NCBI RefSeq assembly: GCF_011516635.5
Contig: NZ_CP096255.1
Location: 4,586,501 to 4,650,500 of the forward strand
Source of the DNA: Bradyrhizobium barranii subsp. apii
GTDB taxonomy: Bacteria > Pseudomonadota > Alphaproteobacteria > Rhizobiales > Xanthobacteraceae
DNA: 64,000 nucleotides
Direction: 5' to 3'
Positions 39,343 through 47,373 of this stretch are shown one piece after another. The notes beneath the pieces are model-generated. The model saw nothing but the letters and a program-made list of their open reading frames with translations. It made no database searches and was not told where the DNA came from. Every line of letters begins with the position of its first letter. The stretch's first letter is position 1. The position numbers and the translations under genes were made by a program.

Positions 39343-41628
39343 ATGGTGTATCGGCGCCGGAGACAAACGCAGATGCTGGCCGCAACCGAATCGGTTGCCG
39401 TGGCCCCGACTGCGCCGGTGGGGCGCCCGGCCAAGCCTCGCGCGCGCATGATGCGTCAATATGACCTCGTCGAGCGCGTCAGGTCCTACAATCCCAATAC
39501 CAACGAAGACCTGCTGAACCGCGCCTATGTCTATGCCATGAAGGCACACGGCTCGCAGACCCGTGCCTCGGGCGATCCGTATTTCTCGCACCCGCTCGAA
39601 GTGGCGGCGATTCTCACTGATCTGAAGCTCGACGACGCCACCATCGTGGCCGCCCTGCTGCACGACACGATCGAGGACACCGAGGCGACGCGTGCCGAGA
39701 TCGACCAGATCTTCGGGCCCGAGATCGGCGCGCTGGTCGAGGGCCTGACCAAGCTGAAGCGGCTGGAGCTGGTGTCGCGCGAGGCCAAGCAGGCCGAGAA
39801 CCTGCGCAAATTGTTGCTGGCCATTGCCGACGATGTCCGCGTTCTGCTGGTCAAGCTCGCCGACCGCCTGCACAACATGCGTACGCTGGACTTCGTGCCG
39901 CCGGAGTCGCGACGGCGCATTGCCGAGGAGACGCTCGACATCTATGCGCCGCTGGCCGGCCGCATGGGCATGCAGGAAATGCGCGAGGAGCTGGAGGATT
40001 TGTCCTTCCGTACCCTCGATCCCGAAGCCTATTCGGTGGTGATGCAGCGGCTCGACGCGCTCGCCGAGCGCAACCGCAACCTGATCGGCGAGATCGAGGA
40101 CCAGCTCTCCAACAATCTGCGCCACCGGGGGCTGGGCGCGCGGGTCTATGGCCGCCGCAAGAAACCGTTCTCGATCTGGACCAAGATGGAACGCAAGTCG
40201 GTCGGCTTCGAGCAATTGTCCGACATCTTCGGCTTCCGCCTCGTCGTCAACGACATCGAGGCCTGCTATCGCGCGCTCGGCATCGTCCACACCAATTGGC
40301 CGGTCGTGCCCGGGCGTTTCAAGGACTACATCTCGACGCCGAAGCAGAACGACTACCGCTCGATCCACACCACGGTGATCGGCCCCGGCAACCAGCGCGT
40401 CGAGCTGCAGATCCGTACCGAGGCGATGGACCAGATCGCCGAGCGCGGCATCGCCGCACACGTGTTCTACAAGGAAGACGTGGGCTCGCCGACCGAGTTT
40501 CTCAAGCGCGAGTCCAATGCGTTCGCCTGGTTGCGCCATACCATCGGCATCCTCTCGGAGAGCGCCAACCCCGAGGAATTTCTCGAGCACACCAAGCTCG
40601 AGCTGTTCCACGACCAGGTGTTCTGCTTCACCCCGAAGGGCAAGCTGATCGCGCTGCCGCGCCATGCCAATGTGATCGACTTCGCCTATGCCGTGCACAC
40701 CGACGTCGGCAACAGCGCCGTCGGCTGCAAGATCAATGGCCAGTTCGCGCCGCTGTCCTCGGAGCTCCAGAACGGCGACGAGGTCGAGGTGCTGACCTCG
40801 GAGGCGCAAGCGGCGCCGCCCTCGGCCTGGGAAACGCTCGCGGTCACCGGCAAGGCGCGCGCCGCGATCCGCCGCGCCACCAGGACGGCGGTGCGCGACC
40901 AATATGTCGGTCTCGGCCGGCGCATCGTCGAACGCCTGTTCGAGCGCGCCAAGATCGAATACGCCGACGACAAGCTCAAGGGCGCGCTGCCGCGCCTGGC
41001 GCGCACCTCGATCGAGGACGTCATGGCGGCGGTCGGCCGCGGCGAGATCAAGGCCTCCCACGTCGCGCGTGCGATGTATCCCGACTACAAGGAGGAGCGC
41101 ATCGCGCGCTACGGCGTCAAGAAGGGGCTCGCCGCCAAGCTCAGGGAGAAGTCGTCGGAGCCGCCGCGCAGCCCGGTCGCGATCCCGATCCGCGGCATCA
41201 ATTCCGACCTGCCGGTGAAGTTCGCGCCGAACGGCGGCGCCGTGCCCGGGGACCGCATCGTCGGCATCGTCACGCCGGGCGAGGGGATCACGATCTACCC
41301 GATCCAGGCGCCGGCCCTGAAGGATTTCGAGGAGGAGCCGGAGCGCTGGCTCGACGTGCGCTGGGACATCGAGGATTCCGCGCCGCAGCGCTTCCCGGCC
41401 CGTATCAAGGTCGAGAACGTCAACGAGCCCGGCGCGCTGGCACAGATCGCGACCGTGATCGCCGAGCACGACGGCAACATCGACAACATCAGCATGCAGC
41501 GCCGCTCGCCCGATTTCACGGAGACGACGATCGACCTCGAGGTCTACGATCTCAAGCATCTGAGCGCGATCCTCGCCCAGTTGCGCGCCAAGGCGGTCGT
41601 GGCCCGTGTCGAACGTGTTAATGGATAG
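39343..41628 (+). CDS. rsh: bifunctional (p)ppGpp synthetase/hydrolase (RelA/SpoT homologue)
   Basis: 761 residues. The HD hydrolase domain shows YFSHPLEVAAILTDLKLDD and ALLHDTIEDTEAT with the metal-binding HD. The synthetase domain has GRRKKPFSIWTKMERK and YISTPKQNDYRSIHTTVIGP. The TGS domain (FCFTPKGKLIALPRHANVID) and C-terminal ACT domain (NEPGALAQIATVIAEHDGNI) follow. It makes and degrades (p)ppGpp in the stringent response. The first ~35 residues (to MMRQYDLVERV) are outside the family core, so the true start could be internal. Confidence 0.97.
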   Translation: MVYRRRRQTQMLAATESVAVAPTAPVGRPAKPRARMMRQYDLVERVRSYNPNTNEDLLNRAYVYAMKAHGSQTRASGDPYFSHPLEVAAILTDLKLDDATIVAALLHDTIEDTEATRAEIDQIFGPEIGALVEGLTKLKRLELVSREAKQAENLRKLLLAIADDVRVLLVKLADRLHNMRTLDFVPPESRRRIAEETLDIYAPLAGRMGMQEMREELEDLSFRTLDPEAYSVVMQRLDALAERNRNLIGEIEDQLSNNLRHRGLGARVYGRRKKPFSIWTKMERKSVGFEQLSDIFGFRLVVNDIEACYRALGIVHTNWPVVPGRFKDYISTPKQNDYRSIHTTVIGPGNQRVELQIRTEAMDQIAERGIAAHVFYKEDVGSPTEFLKRESNAFAWLRHTIGILSESANPEEFLEHTKLELFHDQVFCFTPKGKLIALPRHANVIDFAYAVHTDVGNSAVGCKINGQFAPLSSELQNGDEVEVLTSEAQAAPPSAWETLAVTGKARAAIRRATRTAVRDQYVGLGRRIVERLFERAKIEYADDKLKGALPRLARTSIEDVMAAVGRGEIKASHVARAMYPDYKEERIARYGVKKGLAAKLREKSSEPPRSPVAIPIRGINSDLPVKFAPNGGAVPGDRIVGIVTPGEGITIYPIQAPALKDFEEEPERWLDVRWDIEDSAPQRFPARIKVENVNEPGALAQIATVIAEHDGNIDNISMQRRSPDFTETTIDLEVYDLKHLSAILAQLRAKAVVARVERVNG

Positions 41629-41673
41629 ACGCCTCTCGCATGCGTCCATCTCCCTGATTTCGTGAGTCCTGAA

Positions 41674-42426
41674 ATGTCCGCTTCTCCGCTCCGCCTCGGC
41701 GTCAATATCGACCACGTCGCAACCGTGCGTAACGCGCGCGGCGGCCGCCATCCCGATCCGGTGCGCGCCGCGCTGCTGGCGATCGAGGCCGGCGCCGACG
41801 GCATCACCGCGCATCTGCGCGAGGATCGCCGCCACATCCGCGACGAGGACATGGCGCGGCTGAAGGCCGAGATCTCCAGGCCGCTCAATTTCGAGATGGC
41901 GGCGACCGACGACATGATGCGGATCTCGCTCGCGACCAAGCCACACGCGGTGTGCCTCGTGCCGGAGCGCCGCCAGGAGGTGACGACCGAAGGCGGCCTT
42001 GACGTCGTCGGCCAGCACAATGCGCTCGCGCCCTACATCGCGCGGCTGAACGATGCGGGCATCCGGGTCTCGCTGTTCATCGCCGCCGATCCCGCGCAGA
42101 TCGAGATGGCGGCGCGGCTGAAGGCGCCCGTGATCGAGATCCACACCGGCGCCTGGTGCGACGCCGTCGTCGACGGTCATACCGACAAGGCCGAGGCGGA
42201 GTGGAAGCGGATCGTGGCGGGGGTGAAGCTGGCGAAGCAAGCCGGGCTCGAAATCCATGCCGGCCACGGGCTCGACTACGCGACAGCGGAGACGATCGCG
42301 GCGCTGCCGGAGATCATGGAGCTCAACATCGGCTACTACATGATCGGCGAGGCGCTGTTCGTCGGGCTCGCCGAGACGGTGCGCAGCATGCGCGCGGCGA
42401 TGGACCGTGGCCGGAGCCGGGCATGA
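41674..42426 (+). CDS. pdxJ: pyridoxine 5'-phosphate synthase
   Basis: 250-residue TIM-barrel enzyme forming pyridoxine phosphate from deoxyxylulose phosphate and aminoacetone phosphate. Motifs: RLGVNIDHVATVRNARGG, GADGITAHLREDRRHI, NFEMAATDDM, and EIHAGHGLDYATAE. The ATG (MSASPLRLG) is preferred to a GTG four codons upstream. It overlaps acpS by four bases. This pdxJ-acpS-lepB-rnc-era-recO order is a conserved proteobacterial cluster. Confidence 0.97.
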   Translation: MSASPLRLGVNIDHVATVRNARGGRHPDPVRAALLAIEAGADGITAHLREDRRHIRDEDMARLKAEISRPLNFEMAATDDMMRISLATKPHAVCLVPERRQEVTTEGGLDVVGQHNALAPYIARLNDAGIRVSLFIAADPAQIEMAARLKAPVIEIHTGAWCDAVVDGHTDKAEAEWKRIVAGVKLAKQAGLEIHAGHGLDYATAETIAALPEIMELNIGYYMIGEALFVGLAETVRSMRAAMDRGRSRA

Positions 42427-42842
42427 TCATCGGCATCGGCTCCGACCTGATCGACATCACCCGCGTCGGCAAGGTGATCGAGCGCCATGGCGAACGGTTC
42501 CTCGACCGCATCTTCACCGCGGCCGAGCGGGCCAAGGCGGAGCGGCGCGCCAAGAGCGAGAAGATGGTGGTTGCAACCTACGCCAAGCGCTTCGCGGCCA
42601 AGGAGGCCTGCTCGAAGGCGCTCGGCACCGGCATCCGGAACGGTGTCTGGTGGCGCGACATGGGGGTGGTCAACCTGCCGGGAGGGCGGCCGACCATGCA
42701 GTTGACGGGCGGGGCGCTGGCCCGGCTCCAGGCCCTGACGCCCGAGGGGTTCGAGGCGAAAATCGACCTGTCGATCACCGACGACTGGCCGCTGGCGCAG
42801 GCCTTCGTAATCATTTCCGCGGTGCCGCTGGCCAAGCCCTGA
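42423..42842 (+). CDS. acpS: holo-[acyl-carrier-protein] synthase
   Basis: 139-residue phosphopantetheinyl transferase that activates acyl carrier protein. The N-terminus MIIGIGSDLIDITRVGKVIE contains the metal-binding Asp, and FAAKEACSKALGTGI the second acidic residue with the CoA-binding Lys. The start overlaps the pdxJ stop (ATGA). A terminator begins within the last codons. Confidence 0.98.
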   Translation: MIIGIGSDLIDITRVGKVIERHGERFLDRIFTAAERAKAERRAKSEKMVVATYAKRFAAKEACSKALGTGIRNGVWWRDMGVVNLPGGRPTMQLTGGALARLQALTPEGFEAKIDLSITDDWPLAQAFVIISAVPLAKP

Positions 42843-42861
42843 CCGTCGGCGGGCTGTTTTT
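42835..42861 (+). terminator. Rho-independent terminator after acpS
   Basis: AGCCC/GGGCT stem with a CCG/CGG inner pair, followed by GTTTTT. It overlaps the acpS stop codon. It would end the rsh-side transcript before the lepB promoter region. Confidence 0.65.
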
Positions 42862-43091
42862 ATAATTCACATTAAAAATCAATGTCTTATGCAGTTTTGA
42901 TGCGATCCTTGATTGCGTGGCCCCCGACAACCGTCTAAAAGTCCGCGAACGCAAATCAGGCTGGGCGAATTCGGCTTTACGCCGGAATTAGCCCTCATTA
43001 TCAGAATCAGGACAACCTCCTTGGGCCGCGAAGCGATGGGCTGTTCGCGGAGGAGGGCGCTCTGTGATCGCCGGCCGGAATTGAGAGAGCA

Positions 43092-43856
43092 ATGAGCGTG
43101 ACCTCGGGAACGAAAACTGAAAGCGGCGTCGGCGAAACGATCCGCGTCGTGATCCATGCTCTCCTGATCGCGCTCGTGATCCGCACGTTCCTGTTCCAGC
43201 CGTTCAACATCCCGTCCGGTTCGATGAAGGCGACGCTGCTGGTCGGCGACTATCTGTTCGTCTCGAAATATTCCTACGGTTATAGCCACTACTCGATCCC
43301 GTTCTCGCCGCCGCTGTTCTCGGGGCGGATCTGGGGCTCGGACCCGAACCGCGGCGACATCGTCGTGTTCCGCCTGCCGAAGGACGACTCCACCGACTAC
43401 ATCAAGCGCGTCATCGGCCTTCCCGGCGACCGCATCCAGATGAAGGATGGGCTGCTCTACATCAACGACACTCCGGTCGAGCGGCAGCGGATGAGCGAAT
43501 TTGTCGGCGAGGATCCCTGCGGCTCCGAAGGCGGGGGCATCTCGCGGGTGAAGCGCTGGAAGGAAACGCTGCCGAACGGCGTGTCCTATGAGACGCTGGA
43601 CTGCGCCGACAACGGCTACATGGACAACACCAACGTCTACAACGTGCCGCCGGGCCATTTCTTCATGATGGGCGACAACCGTGACAACTCCACCGACAGC
43701 CGCTTCCTCGGCCAGGTCGGCTACGTGCCGCAGGAGAATTTGATCGGCCGCGCCCAGATGATCTTCTTCTCCATCGCCGAAGGCGAGCATGCCTGGATGT
43801 TCTGGCGCTGGCCTTGGGCGGTGCGCTGGAACCGTTTCTTCAAAATCGTCCGATGA
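43092..43856 (+). CDS. lepB: signal peptidase I
   Basis: 254-residue membrane-bound Ser/Lys protease that removes signal peptides. An N-terminal transmembrane helix VVIHALLIALVIRTFLFQPF precedes the catalytic Ser in NIPSGSMKATLLVGDY; the Lys is in STDYIKRVIGLPGDRI; box E is FFMMGDNRDNSTDSR. The 249-bp upstream gap implies a promoter here. It overlaps rnc by four bases. Confidence 0.98.
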   Translation: MSVTSGTKTESGVGETIRVVIHALLIALVIRTFLFQPFNIPSGSMKATLLVGDYLFVSKYSYGYSHYSIPFSPPLFSGRIWGSDPNRGDIVVFRLPKDDSTDYIKRVIGLPGDRIQMKDGLLYINDTPVERQRMSEFVGEDPCGSEGGGISRVKRWKETLPNGVSYETLDCADNGYMDNTNVYNVPPGHFFMMGDNRDNSTDSRFLGQVGYVPQENLIGRAQMIFFSIAEGEHAWMFWRWPWAVRWNRFFKIVR

Positions 43857-44719
43857 AAGACGAAGCCAAGGACATCCCGATCCAATCGACCGAGCCCGCG
43901 GCGGGCGCCGACGGCGAAGCTGCGACCAAGACGCTTGCGACCAAGACGCCTGAAACCAAGACACCTGAAACCAAGACGCCTGCAAAGAAGAAGCGGGTGC
44001 GCAGCAGCAAGGCCAAGGCCTCGGATGCGAACGCGGCGCTCGAGGCGCGCATCGGCCACAGCTTTGCCGATCCGAATCTGCTGATGCAGGCGATCACGCA
44101 TGTCTCGGCGCTGAAGTCCGGGCGCAAGCGCGGCGACAGCTATCAGCGGCTGGAATTCCTGGGCGACCACGTGCTGGGGCTCGTCGTCTCCGACATGCTC
44201 TATCACGCCTTCCCGAATGCCGACGAGGGCGAGCTGTCCAAGCGACTTGCCGAACTGGTGCGCAAGGAGAGCTGCGCCGACGTTGCCAAGTCGCTCGGTC
44301 TGCTCGACGACGTCAAGCTCGGTTCGGTCGGGCCGAGCGCCGATGCCCGCCTGCGCAAGAGCGTGCTCGGCGACATCTGCGAGGCCGTGATCGGCGCCGT
44401 CTTCCTCGACGGTGGCTACGCGGCGGCGGCGGAATTCGTCAGGCGCAACTGGACCGAACGCATGCACAAGCCGCGGCGTCCCTTGCGCGATCCCAAGACC
44501 GTGCTGCAGGAATGGGCGCAGGGGAAGGGGCTGCCGACGCCTGTCTACCGCGAGGTCGAGCGCACCGGCCCGCATCACGATCCGCAGTTCCGCGTCGCGG
44601 TGGATCTGCCGGGATTGGCGTCGGCCGAAGGCATCGGTGGCAGCAAGCGTGCAGCGGAGAAGGTGGCGGCCTCAGTGATGATTGAACGTGAAGGTGTTGG
44701 CGGCGGCAATGACGGCTGA
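43853..44719 (+). CDS. rnc: ribonuclease III with repetitive N-terminal extension
   Basis: 288-residue double-strand-specific endoribonuclease. The catalytic motif is QRLEFLGDHVLGLVVSDML and the second acidic set is GDICEAVIGAVFLDGGY. The C-terminal dsRNA-binding domain has DPKTVLQEWAQGKGLP and GGSKRAAEKVAAS. The first ~60 residues are extra relative to the usual ~226-residue enzyme and contain tandem TKTPE units (TKTLATKTPETKTPETKTPA) and a basic KKKRVRSSKAK stretch. A start downstream of the extension is possible, but the ATG overlapping the lepB stop is the natural coupled start. It overlaps era by 11 bases. Confidence 0.97.
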   Translation: MKDEAKDIPIQSTEPAAGADGEAATKTLATKTPETKTPETKTPAKKKRVRSSKAKASDANAALEARIGHSFADPNLLMQAITHVSALKSGRKRGDSYQRLEFLGDHVLGLVVSDMLYHAFPNADEGELSKRLAELVRKESCADVAKSLGLLDDVKLGSVGPSADARLRKSVLGDICEAVIGAVFLDGGYAAAAEFVRRNWTERMHKPRRPLRDPKTVLQEWAQGKGLPTPVYREVERTGPHHDPQFRVAVDLPGLASAEGIGGSKRAAEKVAASVMIEREGVGGGNDG

Positions 44720-45635
44720 AGCAAGCGGCGAAGCGCCCTCCGCAACGCGCTGCGGCTTCGTTGCGCTGATCGGCGCGCCAAATGTCGGAAAATCCACACT
44801 GGTCAATGCGCTGGTCGGGGCCAAGGTCACGATCGTCTCGCGCAAGGTGCAGACCACGCGCGCGCTGATCCGCGGCATCGTCATCGAGGACAACGCGCAG
44901 ATCATCCTGGTCGACACGCCCGGCATCTTCCTGCCCAAGCGCAGGCTCGACCGCGCCATGGTCTCGACGGCCTGGAGCGGGGCGCACGACGCCGACCTCG
45001 TCTGCGTGCTGCTCGACGCCAAGGCCGGGATTGATGAAGAGGCCGAGGCGATCCTCACCAAGGTCGCCAGCGTCAAGCACGAGAAGATCCTGGTCATCAA
45101 CAAGGTCGATCTGGTCCAGCGCGAGAAGCTGCTGGCGCTGGCGCAGGCCGCCAACGAGCGCATGGCCTTTGCAAAGACCTTCATGATCGCGGCGATCTCG
45201 GGCGACGGCGTCGACGACCTCAGGCATACGCTGGCCGAAATCGTGCCGCCGGGCCCGTTCCTCTACCCCGAAGACCAGATGTCGGACGCGCCGATGCGGC
45301 AGCTTGCGGCCGAGATCACGCGCGAGAAGATCTATCGCAAGCTGCACCAGGAATTGCCCTACCAATCCACGGTCGAGACCGACAAGTGGGAGGAGCGCAA
45401 GGACAAGTCGGTGCGCATCGAGCAGACGATCTTCGTCGAGCGCGAGAGCCAGCGCAAGATCGTGCTCGGCGCAGGCGGCGCCACCATCAAGTCGATCGGC
45501 GCGGACTCGCGCAAGGAGATCGGCGAGATCCTGGGCGTGCCGGTGCACCTGTTCCTGTTCGTCAAGGTGCGCGAGAACTGGGGCGACGATCCCGATCGCT
45601 ATCGCGAGATGGGCCTGGAATTTCCCAAAGAATAA
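44709..45635 (+). CDS. era: GTPase Era
   Basis: 308-residue GTPase needed for 30S ribosome assembly. G1 GAPNVGKST, G3 DTPG in ILVDTPGIFLPKRRLD, G4 NKVD, and the C-terminal KH domain (ESQRKIVLGAGGATIKSIGA) are all present. The start MTAEASGEAPSATRCG lies inside the end of rnc, typical of the rnc-era overlap. Confidence 0.98.
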   Translation: MTAEASGEAPSATRCGFVALIGAPNVGKSTLVNALVGAKVTIVSRKVQTTRALIRGIVIEDNAQIILVDTPGIFLPKRRLDRAMVSTAWSGAHDADLVCVLLDAKAGIDEEAEAILTKVASVKHEKILVINKVDLVQREKLLALAQAANERMAFAKTFMIAAISGDGVDDLRHTLAEIVPPGPFLYPEDQMSDAPMRQLAAEITREKIYRKLHQELPYQSTVETDKWEERKDKSVRIEQTIFVERESQRKIVLGAGGATIKSIGADSRKEIGEILGVPVHLFLFVKVRENWGDDPDRYREMGLEFPKE

Positions 45636-45656
45636 CCAAGAAAAGATCGGTCTCCG

Positions 45657-46037
45657 ATGAGCGTACCCAGCAACGTCCGGCGCTTCGAAGCGCTGCTCTA
45701 TGCGTCATTGATGCTGGATGCCCTGTCGGTCGCGGTGCAGGACCGCACGCCCAATGCCGAGATGACCGAGCAGATGATCATGATGGCGACCATGCTCGCC
45801 GGCGGCATGATCCTGCTGCTCGTCTATTTCGTCTGGTTGGCTGCGCGTTGGCGCAAGAACTGGCCGCGCTGGGTGCTGGCGGCGGCCCTCGTGCTGTCCG
45901 TGATCTCGCTCGGCCAGATCATCGGCGAGAAGGGCCTGGAGCTCGACAGCGTCATCGAGATCGTCTCCTGCGTGCTGACCGCGATGGGGCTGTATTTCTC
46001 GTTCAGCGGCGACGCCCAGGGCTGGTTCAACGCCTAA
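45657..46037 (+). CDS. hypothetical inner-membrane protein
   Basis: 126 residues with four hydrophobic segments: FEALLYASLMLDALSVAV, MMATMLAGGMILLLVYFVWL, WVLAAALVLSVISLGQII and IEIVSCVLTAMGLYFSFS. No catalytic motif is seen. It lies 21 bp after era in the same direction and probably shares the transcript. Proteins of this pattern recur in Bradyrhizobium, but I know no function. Confidence 0.8.
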   Translation: MSVPSNVRRFEALLYASLMLDALSVAVQDRTPNAEMTEQMIMMATMLAGGMILLLVYFVWLAARWRKNWPRWVLAAALVLSVISLGQIIGEKGLELDSVIEIVSCVLTAMGLYFSFSGDAQGWFNA

Positions 46038-46053
46038 CGTCTTGCGCGATGCC

Positions 46054-46147
46054 GTAGGGTGGGCAAAGGCGCGCCCTTGCGCGCCGTGCCCACCATAATC
46101 GCGCTGCGGATCAAATTGGTGGGCACGCTTCGCTTTGCCCGTCCTAC
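46054..46147. repeat. dispersed repeat (GTAGGGTGGGCAAAG type)
   Basis: Starts GTAGGGTGGGCAAAGGCG and ends CTTTGCCCGTCCTAC, complementary arms with two differences. Internal arms GTGCCCACC and GGTGGGCAC also pair. It lies between the membrane protein gene and recO. Confidence 0.85.
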
Positions 46148-46177
46148 ACTCACCTGAAATGCGATAAGCTCCGTTCC

Positions 46178-46930
46178 ATGGAATGGACCGACGAAGGCAT
46201 CGTGCTGGGCGTGCGACAGCATGGCGAGAGCAGCGCCATCGTCGAGCTGCTGACGCGTGCGCACGGCCGGCATCTCGGCCTCGTGCGCGGTGGCGCCGGT
46301 TCGCGGATGCGGCCGCTCTTGCAGCCCGGCAACAGCGTCAGTGTGGTGTGGCGGGCGCGGCTCGACGAGCATCTCGGCACCTATGCGGTTGAGGGCCTCA
46401 AGCTGCGCGCGGCGACGCTGCTGGGATCCGCCCACGGCGTCTATGGCGTCACCCATCTCGCCTCGATTGCGCGGCTGCTGCCGGAGCGCGATCCGCACGA
46501 AGACATCTTTGCGATGCTCGAACACTCGCTCGAAGATTTCGACGATATCGGCAGTGCCGCCGTGCACCTCATCCATTTCGAGCTGGCGATGCTCGCCGAG
46601 CTCGGCTTCGGGCTCGCGCTGGAAAACTGCGCGGTGACCGGCGAGACCGCGGACCTGATCTATGTCTCGCCGAAATCCGGCGGCGCGGTGTCGCGCGGGG
46701 CCGGCGAACCGTGGCGCGACCGGCTGTTGCGCCTGCCGCCGTTCCTGCGTCGTGGCGAGGCCGCGAGCGACCTCACCGACCAGGATCTCCAGGATGGCTT
46801 CCGGCTCACCGGCCTGTTCCTGCTGCGCCATGTGCTGGAGCCCCGCGGCCAGGGCCATTCCGACGCGCGCGCCGGCTTCATCAATGCGCTGACGCGGCAG
46901 CAGGCGAAGGCGGCTATTCCGGCGCCATGA
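46178..46930 (+). CDS. recO: DNA repair protein RecO
   Basis: 250-residue recombination mediator that loads RecA with RecR. The N-terminal OB fold is MEWTDEGIVLGVRQHGESSA, then THLASIARLLPERDPHEDIF and a C-terminal helical region. It is the last of the lepB-rnc-era-recO group, with a repeat upstream. A short GGCGCC/GGCGCC hairpin overlaps its stop and may help terminate. Confidence 0.96.
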   Translation: MEWTDEGIVLGVRQHGESSAIVELLTRAHGRHLGLVRGGAGSRMRPLLQPGNSVSVVWRARLDEHLGTYAVEGLKLRAATLLGSAHGVYGVTHLASIARLLPERDPHEDIFAMLEHSLEDFDDIGSAAVHLIHFELAMLAELGFGLALENCAVTGETADLIYVSPKSGGAVSRGAGEPWRDRLLRLPPFLRRGEAASDLTDQDLQDGFRLTGLFLLRHVLEPRGQGHSDARAGFINALTRQQAKAAIPAP

Positions 46931-47034
46931 CCTGAGGGCGCCTCTGCCTTGCCCGCGGGCATGATATTTCCCGGGAACGAAATCCGCCTGGCTGAATTGG
47001 CCCTCGCAGGGTTCCACAACGGGGACAGCCAAAA

Positions 47035-47313
47035 ATGTTGATCAAGGGATTCGCCGTGTCGGCGGCGTTGCTTGCGTTCGCGCCTGACGCCGTGGCTGGC
47101 GAGCCGCAACCGGGTGTCTTTCGCCGGGCATCCTGCACCGTGATCCGGTATTACGTGGCGAAATATTCCGCTGCGGCCGCAGAGAGTTGGGCGCGGTCCA
47201 AGGGGGCAACGGAGGCCGAAATCGAGGTCGCCCGGCGTTGCCTGACGAATGCGCCGGTCACCGCGCAAGCCAAGACCCAGCAGCCAGTGACCGCCGGCTG
47301 GGCAGGGCAATAG
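47035..47313 (+). CDS. small exported hypothetical protein
   Basis: 92 residues. The N-terminus MLIKGFAVSAALLAFAPDAV AG-type region is a signal peptide (cleavage near AVAGEP). The mature part has two cysteines (ASCTVIRYYVAKYSAAAAES, ARRCLTNAP) that could form a disulfide in the periplasm, with an amphipathic helix between. It lies between recO and parC. I do not recognise a family. Confidence 0.7.
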   Translation: MLIKGFAVSAALLAFAPDAVAGEPQPGVFRRASCTVIRYYVAKYSAAAAESWARSKGATEAEIEVARRCLTNAPVTAQAKTQQPVTAGWAGQ

Positions 47314-47373
47314 CCGCCCACAGGGAACCAATCGATCCTTGCCCGATTCGCTTCCACGGTTTAACCGGGCGGC

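Noticed and set aside
39316..42267. 983-codon minus-strand open frame
   Set aside because: It is antisense to rsh and pdxJ, gives an Arg/His/Asp-rich product with no family motif, and arises from high-GC codon bias in the true genes.
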